64,000 nucleotides of DNA, taken from contig NZ_CP020700.1 of assembly GCF_003932715.1 (NCBI RefSeq), positions 4,858,501-4,922,500 of the forward strand, in the 5' to 3' direction. The stretch is from Streptomyces tsukubensis. GTDB taxonomy: Bacteria > Actinomycetota > Actinomycetes > Streptomycetales > Streptomycetaceae. Of this stretch, positions 1 to 7,456 are shown one piece after another (positions within the stretch are counted from its first letter, which is position 1; every line of letters starts with the position of its first letter). The position numbers were made by a program, and so were the translations under genes. The notes beneath the pieces are model-generated. The model saw only the letters and a program-made list of their open reading frames with translations, ran no database searches and had not been told where the DNA came from.

Positions 1-143
1 AGTCCCTGGCGGTCGATCTCGTACGGGGTGCCGGGGCCGAGCAGCAGATCGCCCCACTGGATCTGCCCGTCGAGGCTGATCAGTGAGGCGGGGGCGGAGT
101 CGGTGCCGATATCGGGGTTGAGGGGCGGGGCGGGTGTGGCCAT
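1..143 (-). CDS. Distal-tail-like phage protein, N-terminal fragment
   Basis: Only the first 47 codons lie in the window; the gene runs off the left edge. It starts at ATG 143, with GGAGG about ten bases upstream. The visible part has a Pro-rich start, then a segment containing LISLDGQIQWG and LLLGPGTPYEI, which resembles the start of siphophage distal tail proteins that cap the tail tube and connect it to the baseplate. Its place directly after tape-measure-like genes fits that role. The assignment is an inference from a short fragment plus gene order. Confidence 0.55.
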   Translation of the reverse strand, partial: MATPAPPLNPDIGTDSAPASLISLDGQIQWGDLLLGPGTPYEIDRQG

Positions 144-236
144 GGGGCCGTCACCTCCGGTGCGAAGTCTGTGGGCGGCGCGGGGTGTGGCACGGCCGGC
201 GCCGGGGGTTGCCCGTAAGGCGGGACGGGGCGGGGG

Positions 237-1499
237 CTACGCGGCGCGGGCGAGGAACAGCAGTTCGTCGGCGATCTCGTACGCACCGGCGCCGGCCGGC
301 TCATGGAAGCTCTCCACGCGGCGGGGCCGCCGTACTCCCCGCCTGTCGCGGCCGTTCGGTTCCGCCGCCCGCAGTCCGGCGACATCGCCGAGCGGGGTGA
401 TGGAGCCGGGGAGGGCGCCGTGCGGGGGGCTGACGAGGCCGCCTTCGGCGAGGAAGCTGGTGATCTTCTTGCCGATGGCCTTGGGGTCGAAGAGCTTCTT
501 GAAGTCGATATTCTCCCAGGCGTCGATCAGCCATTCGGCGAATTTGCCCGGGATCTGAAGGATTCCGCCGATGGTCCCCAGACCGTTGCGGACCGCGTCG
601 GCGATGCCCTGCAGGGTGTCGACGGTGGCGTCCCGCACCTTGCCGAACTCCGGCGGGATCTTGTCCTCCAGCCATTCGGCGACCGGTTTGACGACGGCCT
701 TGATGCCGTCCCAGGGGTCTCTGAACAGCTTGATGAGTCCGTTGGTCGCGTCCCGGATGCCGTCGCGGGCGGCGGCGAACTTGTCTTTGACGGTTGTCTT
801 GACGGAGGCCAGAGGCTCCACGATCCGCTTACGGACGAATTCGATTCCGTCGGCGACCGCGGTCCGGGCCTTGCTGATGATCGGGAGGACGTTCTTCTTG
901 ATCCACTCGAAGCCCTCGCGGAGCTTGCCGAAGCCCTTTTTGATCAGGCGCTGTCCGGCTTCCGAGTTGAGGGCGAAGTCGATGATCAAGTCGATGATGA
1001 TGACGACGGCGATGGCCGCGCCGCCGAATGGATTGGACTGCATGGCGATGGAGATCCCGACCATGGCCACGGCGCCCGCGGCCAGCCCGACACCCAGCCC
1101 GGTGAGCAGGGGGGACATCACACTCATGACCGAGCCGAGCGGATCGACGATCTTCCCGAAGCCGCCGCCGCTGTCGGCCAGGCGCTTCGCCGCCCGGCCG
1201 GACGACTTGGATCTCTCTCGGCTGTTCTTGAGCTGATCGGCCGCGATGCCGGAGTTCCGGCCGACGGCCTTGACCGGGGCGATGGAGGGAGTGGCCCGGG
1301 ACTTGAGATCGGTCACCGCCGTCCCCGCGTTCCGGGCCGCGGTCCAGACCTTGTCGGCCGCGCCCTTGACCCCGCCGATGCGCTGGACAGCGGTCCGAAC
1401 GGCGCCGACGGACTGGTTGTGCCAGTTCCGCAGGGTGTTCATCGGCGCGTTGACCCCGGCGAGCGGGTGGCCCGCCCGGGGGGAGGCGATCGCACTCAT
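237..1499 (-). CDS. Tape-measure-like phage tail protein, second of a tandem pair
   Basis: A 420-residue protein with an Ala/Lys-rich helical N-terminal half, two hydrophobic stretches at about residues 128-153 and 160-177, and a long amphipathic region rich in Lys, Asp and Ile. Near the C-terminus is FLAEGGLVSPPHG, a glycine-rich motif common near the ends of tape measure proteins. Tape measures fill the tail tube lumen and set its length. The start overlaps the previous gene by four bases (ATGA, 1496-1499), so the two are probably translationally coupled. It shares design and C-terminal motifs with its neighbour, suggesting a duplicated or split tape measure. About 400 residues is short for the family. 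Confidence 0.65.
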   Translation of the reverse strand: MSAIASPRAGHPLAGVNAPMNTLRNWHNQSVGAVRTAVQRIGGVKGAADKVWTAARNAGTAVTDLKSRATPSIAPVKAVGRNSGIAADQLKNSRERSKSSGRAAKRLADSGGGFGKIVDPLGSVMSVMSPLLTGLGVGLAAGAVAMVGISIAMQSNPFGGAAIAVVIIIDLIIDFALNSEAGQRLIKKGFGKLREGFEWIKKNVLPIISKARTAVADGIEFVRKRIVEPLASVKTTVKDKFAAARDGIRDATNGLIKLFRDPWDGIKAVVKPVAEWLEDKIPPEFGKVRDATVDTLQGIADAVRNGLGTIGGILQIPGKFAEWLIDAWENIDFKKLFDPKAIGKKITSFLAEGGLVSPPHGALPGSITPLGDVAGLRAAEPNGRDRRGVRRPRRVESFHEPAGAGAYEIADELLFLARAA

Positions 1500-2674
1500 C
1501 CGCGGGCCTTCGCCAGGAACATCAGCGCCTTCGCCGTCGACCGCGGGTCACTGGTGGGCGCCGCGTGGTAGTGCTCGATATAGAACCCGGCCCCTGCGCC
1601 CGCCTGGGCGCGGGCACTCAGCGCGGTATGCCGCAGCAGCCGGTTCAGCTTGGACAGCGGCAGTACGGCTTCGGCCTCACCGGCCTCGGCGATGATCGCC
1701 GGTACACCGCCGGCGCGGGGCGCCACCACACCGCCCTCGGCCAGCCTGGGGATGCTGGGGATGTCCGGGATCCCCTTGCCGCCGATGCCCGGAACCCAGT
1801 CGGGGACCTTGAAGTCAAAGGAATTGACCTTGCCGATGGCGCTGTTGACGATGTCGATGACACCGTTGATCGGGCCCTTGACCGCGTCCTTGATCTTGCC
1901 GAAGGTCTTGCTCGCGGTGTCCTTGAGGCCTTCCCACTTGTTCTCCAGCTCGTCCTTGACATGCTTGAAGACCTTGGGGACCTTCCCGATGAACTCGCTG
2001 ACGGGCTTGATATGCCCCTGGATCTTGTCCCAGATCTCCTTGACCTTGTCCCGGGCCGTGTTGAGGGGGTCCTCGATGCGCTTCTTGACGTTCTCGAAGC
2101 CGTCTTTGACGGATTTCCTGATCTTGCCGACGATGTCCGAGACCTTGTCCCGGGCCTTGTCGAACGTATCCTTGATGCGTTTGCCGAAGTCCTTGATGAT
2201 CGGACCGACTTTTTTCCACACATCGTCGATGACCTTCTTGACTGCTTCGAAGGCCTTCTTGAGGATCTTCCGCATGCCCTCCGACTCGGTCGCCATCTGG
2301 ACGACCTTCTCGATGAGCGGCATAAAGAGTTCCAGCAGGCGGGTGAAGATATTGCCCTTCATGGACTTGTTGAGCCCGTCCATGCCCTTCTTGGCGTTGT
2401 CCGCCCCGCCCTTGAACTTGCCGATGTTGGTGCCGCCGGTCTGACCCGACTTCCCGGCCTTGGCGACGGACTTCTCGGCGCTGTCGGCCCGGTCCTTGAG
2501 GGTCTTCAGCTCCGACGCGGCGTTCTTGGCGGCGTCCCGGAGCTTCTTGACCCCGCCTTCGCTGTTCTGTGCACCGGTTTTGAGGTTTCCGGCGGCGCGG
2601 TTGGCGTCGTCGGACTTCGTTTTGAAGTCCTTGAGCGCTGTGTTGGACTTGTTGAGCGCTCTTACCAGAGACAT
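1496..2674 (-). CDS. Tape-measure-like phage tail protein, first of a tandem pair
   Basis: A 392-residue, highly charged, largely helical protein. Residues 1-110 look like a coiled coil (repeated Ala/Lys/Glu patterns). The middle has repeating Lys-Val-Ile segments, and from about residue 311 there is RLAEGGVVAPRAGG followed by AEAVLPLSKL, the usual Gly-rich tail of actinophage tape measures. The order chaperone, unknown, tape measure, distal tail is the standard siphophage order. No lytic or peptidase domain is visible. It is coupled to the following paralogue-like gene by a four-base overlap. Confidence 0.7.
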   Translation of the reverse strand: MSLVRALNKSNTALKDFKTKSDDANRAAGNLKTGAQNSEGGVKKLRDAAKNAASELKTLKDRADSAEKSVAKAGKSGQTGGTNIGKFKGGADNAKKGMDGLNKSMKGNIFTRLLELFMPLIEKVVQMATESEGMRKILKKAFEAVKKVIDDVWKKVGPIIKDFGKRIKDTFDKARDKVSDIVGKIRKSVKDGFENVKKRIEDPLNTARDKVKEIWDKIQGHIKPVSEFIGKVPKVFKHVKDELENKWEGLKDTASKTFGKIKDAVKGPINGVIDIVNSAIGKVNSFDFKVPDWVPGIGGKGIPDIPSIPRLAEGGVVAPRAGGVPAIIAEAGEAEAVLPLSKLNRLLRHTALSARAQAGAGAGFYIEHYHAAPTSDPRSTAKALMFLAKARG

Positions 2675-2762
2675 AGAGGTCTCCTCTTTTCTCCTGATGT
2701 CGCGCGGCCCGGCGTGGTACGCCGCGGCTGACGGCGCATCCGGCGGGCGCGAGTCCGGCCGG

Positions 2763-3608
2763 TCATTCGCCGAGGGCCTGTGACAGGGCGGTCACCTGCC
2801 GCTGGAGGCTGTCGAGCGAGGGCGTGGCCGTCGTGTTGTTGGTCACGGCCGTCCGGCTGTTCTTGAGCCGGTCCTCGATCTTGTCGACCCGGCCGACGAG
2901 CTTCGCCATGTCCCGGTTGGCGCGGTCCATGGGCGTCTGCCACGACTCGTCGTCGTCGGGGGCGGCGGTGGCATCCCGGAAACGCTGCCACCGGGAGCGC
3001 GGGGGGGTCGCCGGATCGGCGGGAGGCGGGGTGGTGGGAGGCGGGCGGCGAGAGCCGTCCTCGCCGGCCGGTGGGGGGGTGCTTCCGGGCGTACCGTCGC
3101 CGTCGCCCCCGTTGTCCTCGTCCTGCGGCGCGGGGGTAGTTCCCTCGTCCTCCCCGTTCGCGGGGTCCGCCGCGGAGTTCCTGTTCCGCAACCTCCTGAC
3201 GAAGTTGTCGCCCTGCCACCACCTCTTGCTCGCGTTGGCGGGCCTGAGGATGGCATTCCGCTGAAACCAGTTATTGCCCTGCGCTGTGAAGTCCCCCGGG
3301 ATGATCTCCAGCTTGAAGAGCGCGAGTCCGATGATGGGGGCGAGATACATCTCCGGGTTCTTCCACGGCTCCGCCTGGACCTCGAACTTGAGTTCCTGCT
3401 GCTGCTCCACCCACTTCTGGGTGGCGAACGGTTCTTCCTTCGTGCTGTCCTTGTCGAGGGCCTTCCGGATCTCCTCAATCGTCAGACAGGTTTTGGCTTC
3501 TGTCTTTTCAGTTTTCGGTGGCGGTTTGGGTTCGGATTTGGCGCCGGCGGGCTGGGCGCCGGATTCGCTGTTTCCCTCCGGAGGCGGGAGTGCGTTCGGT
3601 TCTGGCAT
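2763..3608 (-). CDS. Hypothetical tail-module protein with Pro-rich linker
   Basis: A 281-residue protein that I do not recognise. It begins with a Pro/Glu/Lys-rich segment of about 40 residues. Residues 41-130 look folded (Trp-rich, including WKNPEMYLAPIIGLALFKLE). A low-complexity Asp/Gly/Pro linker follows at about 145-205, and the end is a helical stretch with IEDRLKNS and LQRQVTALSQALGE, which could form a coiled coil. It sits between the chaperone frameshift product and the tape measure. It could be a tail accessory or a protein attached to the tape measure; nothing in the sequence decides this. Confidence 0.6.
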   Translation of the reverse strand: MPEPNALPPPEGNSESGAQPAGAKSEPKPPPKTEKTEAKTCLTIEEIRKALDKDSTKEEPFATQKWVEQQQELKFEVQAEPWKNPEMYLAPIIGLALFKLEIIPGDFTAQGNNWFQRNAILRPANASKRWWQGDNFVRRLRNRNSAADPANGEDEGTTPAPQDEDNGGDGDGTPGSTPPPAGEDGSRRPPPTTPPPADPATPPRSRWQRFRDATAAPDDDESWQTPMDRANRDMAKLVGRVDKIEDRLKNSRTAVTNNTTATPSLDSLQRQVTALSQALGE

Positions 3609-3625
3609 GGCTGCTCCTGTACGGG

Positions 3626-4338
3626 TCAGCTGAAGAATCTGGCCAGCTCGGTGGGGCTGGGCGGGACCACGCCGGTGGTGTTCGCCGTGGCGTCCGCGGG
3701 CGGGCGGAGTGCCGCGTCAGCGCCGCCCTCGTCGCCCCGCCCGCCGGGCCGGGCCACGGGCTCAGGGGGCTCCGGCGGGTCATCGGAGTTGACGCAGGTG
3801 AACATCCAGTTGGCGATCGCCAGCTGGTCCACCGCCGCCGCCAGGAGGTAGTCCGTCACGGACCAGTCCGCCACCTCGCCGTTGATCGCCCGGTTGACGG
3901 CGCTCTCCCGCGGCAGGTGCTGGACGAGCGCCAGCAGCCGTCGGGACGAGAGCTCACCGCGGTGCCAGTCGAGCAGGTCGAGGTGGTAGTAGCGCAGCAG
4001 ATCGGCTTCGAGTGCCTCGGCGTGTTCTTCGACGAACTCGACGAGGCTCAGTCTTCCCCCAGGCCGAGCCCGGTCTCCTTGCCGTACGCGTTGAGGACCG
4101 CCGCGATGTCCTGCAAGGTGATCTCGTGCTTGGCGAACCGGGCGAACTGCTCCTTGCCCATCAGCAGCGACAGCAGCCCGTCGACGTCGTTGTCGTCCAG
4201 CTTCTGCATCGCCTTGGCGGTGGCCCGGGTCAGCTCGGTGGGCAGATCGAAGGTCTCGTCGTCGATCCCGAAGGACCAGGTGCGGCCGGTGGCCTCCTGG
4301 CGCTGGGCGCGGGCGGCGTTGACGTCGAAGTTGGCCAT
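3626..4338 (-). CDS. Tail assembly chaperone gpGT, made by -1 frameshift
   Basis: The frame of the short chaperone can pass by a -1 shift at GGGGGAA (4060 to 4054) into an open frame that runs to the stop at 3626, giving about 237 residues. The downstream part carries segments such as EADLLRYYHLDLLDWHRGEL and VADWSVTDYLLAAAVDQLA, typical of the T part of actinophage tail assembly chaperones. This part has no convincing start of its own: a GTG at 3874 would give 82 residues and leave a conserved-looking stretch untranslated. In lambda-like tails the G and GT proteins chaperone the tape measure during assembly. The coordinates span both frames. Confidence 0.75.
4048..4338 (-). CDS. Tail assembly chaperone gpG (short form)
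   Basis: A 96-residue protein starting MANFDVNAARAQRQEATGRT, with the acidic, helical composition of phage tail assembly chaperones. It follows the tail tube gene and precedes the tape measure, the position of lambda gpG. GGAGGAA lies just upstream of ATG 4338. Its last codons, CTG GGG GAA GAC TGA, contain the slippery heptamer for production of the longer gpGT form. It would normally be made in excess over the fusion. Confidence 0.8.
   Translation of the reverse strand: MANFDVNAARAQRQEATGRTWSFGIDDETFDLPTELTRATAKAMQKLDDNDVDGLLSLLMGKEQFARFAKHEITLQDIAAVLNAYGKETGLGLGED
4054..4060 (-). promoter_or_regulatory. Programmed -1 frameshift site (GGGGGAA)
   Basis: On the minus strand the heptamer G GGG GAA sits two codons before the gpG stop. 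Slipping back one base keeps GGG in the P site and places GGA in the A site, opening a frame of about 140 codons. Conserved -1 shifts at this location are established for tail assembly genes of long-tailed phages. Confidence 0.7.
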
Positions 4339-4382
4339 CTGGGTTCCTCCTGAAGGAAGTAAGGGTGGGGAAACGCTCCTTG

Positions 4383-4423
4383 CCGGGCGGGGCCGGTCCG
4401 TCGAACGGACCGGCCCCGCCCGG
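4383..4423 (-). terminator. Perfect 18-bp hairpin between tail tube and chaperone genes
   Basis: Arms 4383-4400 and 4406-4423 are perfectly complementary around a five-base loop (tcgaa). The hairpin begins ten bases beyond the tail tube stop and ends 45 bases before the chaperone start. It has no U tract, so it is read as a partial terminator or mRNA stabiliser that would raise tail tube output over the downstream genes. Confidence 0.65.
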
Positions 4424-4433
4424 TGCAGGGGTG

Positions 4434-5036
4434 TTACGGGGTGACGGGCGCCGCCGCGTACGCCGGGTCCTTCATGTAGAAGGTGGCCAGCGGGGCGGTC
4501 GCGCCCTGGGACAGCGCGGTGAAGGTGACCCCGAGCGACGCGGCCGACTTACGGGCCAGCTTCACGTCGTCGGCGGCGGTCACCTGGCCGCGGGGGATGA
4601 CGAACCGGTAGGTGATGTCCTTGCCGTCGGTGAACTCCAGGCCGAGGGCCCGCTCGTCGAACGTCGGGCCGTCCGGGATGTCCAGGCTGAAGACCCCGGT
4701 GTTGGTGCCGACCGGCTTGACGTCGCCCTTCGAGCCGCCGATGAAGAACGGCAGGGTGTTCTCGTTGAACTGGAGCATCGCGAACTTCAGGGTGAGGTCG
4801 CGGTCCGAGTAGACGAAGCGGGCCGGGCTGATGGCCTGCCAGGTCTCCACCGGGTCCAGCTTGTCCTTCTTGGCGAAGGTGACACCGTCGGTCGTGGTGT
4901 AGCCGAGGTCCGTCCAGGCGTTGCTCCAGTCGCCCGCGGGGTTGGCGGAGAAGGTGGTCGGCGCGGCCGCGCCGACCGCGCCGACGAGGACGCGGCCGGT
5001 GCCTGCGACGCGGATCTCGGACGAGTTGTTCGACAT
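4434..5036 (-). CDS. Major tail tube protein
   Basis: A 200-residue protein starting MSNNSSEIRVAGTGRVLVG. It has the beta-rich pattern of siphophage tail tube subunits, including TTFSANPAGDWSNAWTDLGY near the start and YRFVIPRGQVTAADDVKL later. The tube is a stack of hexameric rings of this protein. ATG 5036 is chosen because AGGAG lies five bases upstream; an in-frame GTG two codons earlier is badly placed. Its position between the tail terminator and the chaperone is canonical, and the strong hairpin after its stop suits a highly expressed structural gene. Confidence 0.8.
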   Translation of the reverse strand: MSNNSSEIRVAGTGRVLVGAVGAAAPTTFSANPAGDWSNAWTDLGYTTTDGVTFAKKDKLDPVETWQAISPARFVYSDRDLTLKFAMLQFNENTLPFFIGGSKGDVKPVGTNTGVFSLDIPDGPTFDERALGLEFTDGKDITYRFVIPRGQVTAADDVKLARKSAASLGVTFTALSQGATAPLATFYMKDPAYAAAPVTP

Positions 5037-5104
5037 GAACACTCCTTGTGTGTGATGGGTGCCCGGGCCTTGGCGGTCCGGGCGGGGTGCCGCGGATACG
5101 GCAC

Positions 5105-5131
5105 AGGCCCCGCCCGGAGGGGGCGAGGCCT
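5105..5131 (-). repeat. Hairpin between tail terminator and tail tube genes
   Basis: Arms 5105-5115 and 5121-5131 pair with one mismatch around a five-base loop. It lies 27 bases past the stop of the tail terminator gene and 69 bases before the tail tube start. It could modulate read-through or stabilise the tube mRNA. Confidence 0.4.
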
Positions 5132-5157
5132 GGTCTGTGGGTGGGGGGAGGGGAGGG

Positions 5158-5568
5158 TCAGTTGGTGCGTACGGTCATGCGCAGTACGCACTGGTAGCGG
5201 TTGGCCCCCGCGTACACGAAGTCCGGCTGCCACCGCGGCCCGTCGGCCTCGCTCACATCGGTGATGACCGAGGTGCCCAGGGCCAGTCCGCGGGAGCGGA
5301 GCAGGACGGCACGTGCCGCGTTGGTCAGGACGTGCGCGGACGTCTTGTCCGGCCCGTAGACCTCCAGTTCGATCAGCGGCTGGTCGACATGGAGGTCCTC
5401 GACCCAGGCGCCGCCCCGCCGGGAGACGATGACGGCCCGCTGGGTGCCGTTGAATCCGGCGGGCGGGGTCTCGTCGACGACCGCGCCGCCCAGCTCGGGC
5501 CGGTTGCGCAGCAGGTCGACGACGATGGCCTCGATATCGGGGAAGGTGCTCGGGACGGGTGTGCTCAT
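5158..5568 (-). CDS. Tail terminator / tail completion-like protein
   Basis: A 136-residue protein beginning MSTPVPSTFPDIEAIVVDLL and containing the segments PLIELEVYGPDKTSAHVLTN and ARAVLLRSRGLALGTSVITD. This alpha/beta pattern is usual for small siphophage tail terminator or tail completion proteins, which stop tube growth and form the joining surface. It is the first structural gene of the leftward module, and no head-tail connector or capsid gene lies upstream. ATG 5568 has GGAG about ten bases before it. The longer open frame upstream to 5892 has no domain content and is not used. Confidence 0.65.
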   Translation of the reverse strand: MSTPVPSTFPDIEAIVVDLLRNRPELGGAVVDETPPAGFNGTQRAVIVSRRGGAWVEDLHVDQPLIELEVYGPDKTSAHVLTNAARAVLLRSRGLALGTSVITDVSEADGPRWQPDFVYAGANRYQCVLRMTVRTN

Positions 5569-5895
5569 GACGGTTTCACTCCTGTTCGTACGAGCGGGTG
5601 CGGTGCGCACGGTGCGCGGGCGGGTGGGCACCGCCGCGTGCCCTGCGCTGTGCGGGCGTGGGTTGCGCCACCGTGCGGGTACGGCGTGCGGGTGGGCGCC
5701 ACCGCCCGCGTCCGGTGTCCGTTCGGCGTGCGTACGGCCATTCCGGCGGCCCGTCCCGGCGGGAACCGGCGGAGAACGGCGGCGGAGCCGTGCCCGGGAG
5801 GGAGATCCGGAGGGATGCGGGCACAGCTCCGCCGCTGCACCCATGGTGATCGACTGCGCGCGAGCGCGCAACCAAATCGTGCGGGCGCGCACAAG
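5569..5895. other. Non-coding stretch before the tail genes
   Basis: About 330 bases of GC-rich sequence with no convincing gene. It contains a short palindrome (5855-5870) that may be an operator for the tail operon. The weak open frames here have strong compositional bias and no recognisable domain. Confidence 0.5.
5855..5870. promoter_or_regulatory. Palindromic candidate operator upstream of tail genes
   Basis: The 16-base sequence TGCGCGCGAGCGCGCA has perfect 7-base arms. It resembles a second palindrome (CTTGCGCGCAAG, 7403-7414) in front of the divergent XRE regulator. A shared repressor binding both sites is an inference. Confidence 0.4.
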
Positions 5896-5932
5896 AAGAG
5901 GCGGCCACCCCGTGGTGGGGTGGCCGCCTCTT
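5896..5932 (-). terminator. 16-bp perfect terminator hairpin after the control genes
   Basis: Arms 5896-5911 and 5917-5932 are perfectly complementary around gtggt. It follows the leftward HTH gene (stop 5952) by 19 bases and separates the control block from the tail genes, which implies that the tail genes have their own promoter to its left. Confidence 0.75.
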
Positions 5933-5951
5933 TATCCTTCCGGCCGGGCCG

Positions 5952-6176
5952 TCAGCGGCGTCTGGTGGCGCGTTCCGCCGCGAAGACGTCCTCCAGGCGG
6001 TAGAGCCCGGCGCGGCCCCGGCGGCCCGCCGGGGCCAGATGACCCAGCTGGACCCATTTGCGGATGGTCGCCGGAACGACTCCGGCCTCCGCCGCGGCCA
6101 GCGCGCCGGTGATCAGCGGCCCCACTGCCGGAGCGCGCCGGCCCGCCGGGCCCCCGGCCCGTACCGCCGCGGTCAT
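5952..6176 (-). CDS. Small MerR-like helix-turn-helix protein
   Basis: A 74-residue protein. Residues about 25-65 (AAAEAGVVPATIRKWVQLGH, then a basic wing and GLYRLEDVFAAE) match the winged HTH of MerR/excisionase-type proteins. ATG 6176 overlaps the stop of the upstream gene by four bases, so the two are coupled. Such small DNA binders are common in actinophage and mobile-element control regions. It may regulate the tail module or act as an excisionase-like factor. No integrase is visible to support the second idea. Confidence 0.65.
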   Translation of the reverse strand: MTAAVRAGGPAGRRAPAVGPLITGALAAAEAGVVPATIRKWVQLGHLAPAGRRGRAGLYRLEDVFAAERATRRR

Positions 6177-6817
6177 CGGCGGGCCCCTTCCGCCGCCGCG
6201 TCCATCGCCGCGGAGACCGTCCGCCAGCCCGTGCCCGGCGGGGTTCCGGGCGGTGGGCCGCCGGCCGACTCGTGCCAGGTGTGGCGGTGCGCCGGATCCG
6301 TACCGCAGGGGCACTCCTCCGCCCCGCAGCGGCAGCCCGGGTTCACACAGAGCACCGCGCGGCGGTCCGGGAAGGCCCGCAGCGACACCGAATCGCACCA
6401 GGGGCAGCGTCCGCCGACCCGGACCACCGGCTCCGGGTCCCCGAGCGCCCGGCCGCACCGGCCGGTCATCCGCCGGGCCTCGTCGCGTACGTGCTCCGCG
6501 AGATCGGGGTGGGCATCGAGCTCGTCCAGCAGCGAGGCGATCCGGGCCAGCCGCTGCGGCACCCGGGCATGGCGGGGGCGCCCGAGCCGGAGCCGGTCGT
6601 GCACCGCCTCGTCCAGTTCGACGACGCCGTCGGTGATATCGCGTACGGCGTCCGAGACGTGCAGCCGCAGCGGGGCGGACGGCCCGCCGGACGGGCGGCG
6701 CCCGGCGCCCGGCACGGTCGGCGGGCGTCTGCCGGGCGCCAGTTCGGTCAGCAGCTCCGGGAACCGGCGGTGGAGCGTCTCGATGTAGACGGCTGCGTCC
6801 TGCGTGACCGTGTTCAA
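6173..6817 (-). CDS. Hypothetical protein with Cys-rich zinc-binding end
   Basis: A protein of about 214 residues whose C-terminal half holds a CPWC pair, then CVNPGC, CRC and CPCG clusters with nearby His residues, likely binding zinc. The N-terminal half is helical (IETLHRRFPELL, VRDITDGVVELDEAVHDRL). TTG 6817 is preferred because GGAGG lies about six bases upstream and no in-frame ATG is better placed. It is coupled to the HTH gene downstream. Similar proteins occur in Streptomyces genomes beside phage-like genes, but I know of no established function. Confidence 0.55.
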   Translation of the reverse strand: MNTVTQDAAVYIETLHRRFPELLTELAPGRRPPTVPGAGRRPSGGPSAPLRLHVSDAVRDITDGVVELDEAVHDRLRLGRPRHARVPQRLARIASLLDELDAHPDLAEHVRDEARRMTGRCGRALGDPEPVVRVGGRCPWCDSVSLRAFPDRRAVLCVNPGCRCGAEECPCGTDPAHRHTWHESAGGPPPGTPPGTGWRTVSAAMDAAAEGARR

Positions 6818-6953
6818 CGGTGCCTCCTGCTCATGGACTTCGACGGGCGACCCCTCCGGCGGGCCGGCGGGGTGCGTACCGCACGCCCCGCAGGGGATGC
6901 CGTGGATGCGTTGACTTCGGGTACGTCTGGGTAAGGAGAAGTGAATGCGCGTT

Positions 6954-7262
6954 TCACGCCGGCCGCGCCAGTCCGCCGGAAGCGTCGCCTCCCAAGGCAA
7001 CGTGCGACGGCGCAACATAATGGCCGTGGAGCCGCACCAGCCGTCCGTTGCGCCAGAGGCGCCCGGCGCTGACGCCGTCGAAGTAGCTTTCGGCCGGGGC
7101 GACCGACTCTTCGCAGCGCCGGGCGACCGGACAGCGCCGACAGGCTTCCAGCGCAGGTCGGGCCTCTGCTTCCCGGCGCGCGAAGATGATCTGCGGCGGC
7201 AGTCCGGCGCAGGCGGCCGCGGTGCGCCACCGCGGCGAGGCAGGCGATTCGGACACGGTCAT
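6954..7262 (-). CDS. WhiB-family iron-sulfur regulator
   Basis: A 102-residue protein with Cys18, Cys41, Cys44 and Cys50 (C-x22-C-x2-C-x5-C), the 4Fe-4S ligand pattern of WhiB proteins, followed by the G-V-S-A-G-R-L-W turn that mediates sigma factor contact. ATG 7262 has TGGAGG seven bases upstream. WhiB proteins are actinobacterial transcription regulators and are also carried by actinophages. Its place between the XRE gene and the control block suggests it acts on this module. Confidence 0.8.
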   Translation of the reverse strand: MTVSESPASPRWRTAAACAGLPPQIIFARREAEARPALEACRRCPVARRCEESVAPAESYFDGVSAGRLWRNGRLVRLHGHYVAPSHVALGGDASGGLARPA

Positions 7263-7312
7263 ACGACGCCTCCAGGCGTGCGACGGAAGTGTTGCGACTT
7301 CGCACGGTGACA

Positions 7313-7333
7313 TGTTGCGCGTGCGCCCGCAAC
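7313..7333. repeat. Imperfect GTTGCG inverted repeat
   Basis: GTTGCG and CGCAAC arms lie at 7314-7319 and 7328-7333. A further GTTGCG occurs nearby at about 7291. These lie in the divergent region between the WhiB and XRE genes and may be regulator binding sites. Confidence 0.35.
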
Positions 7334-7402
7334 TAACTTCGGCGTCAGTTGGTCCGTCAGGCCCGGCGGCTTGGGGCGTGGGAGTGCGCAATCACGTAAT
7401 TC

Positions 7403-7414
7403 CTTGCGCGCAAG
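7403..7414. promoter_or_regulatory. Palindrome CTTGCGCGCAAG before the XRE gene
   Basis: A perfect 12-base palindrome just upstream of a possible -10 element (TAGTCT, 7420-7425) and 43 bases before the regulator start. This is a typical place for autoregulation. No good -35 match was found. Confidence 0.45.
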
Positions 7415-7456
7415 CGCGATAGTCTGAGGGTCGCTTCGGAGGGAGGCGACCCGAAT

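Noticed and set aside
5569..5892. N-terminal extension of the tail terminator gene
   Set aside because: It is Pro/Arg/His-rich with no fold, and a good start exists at 5568.
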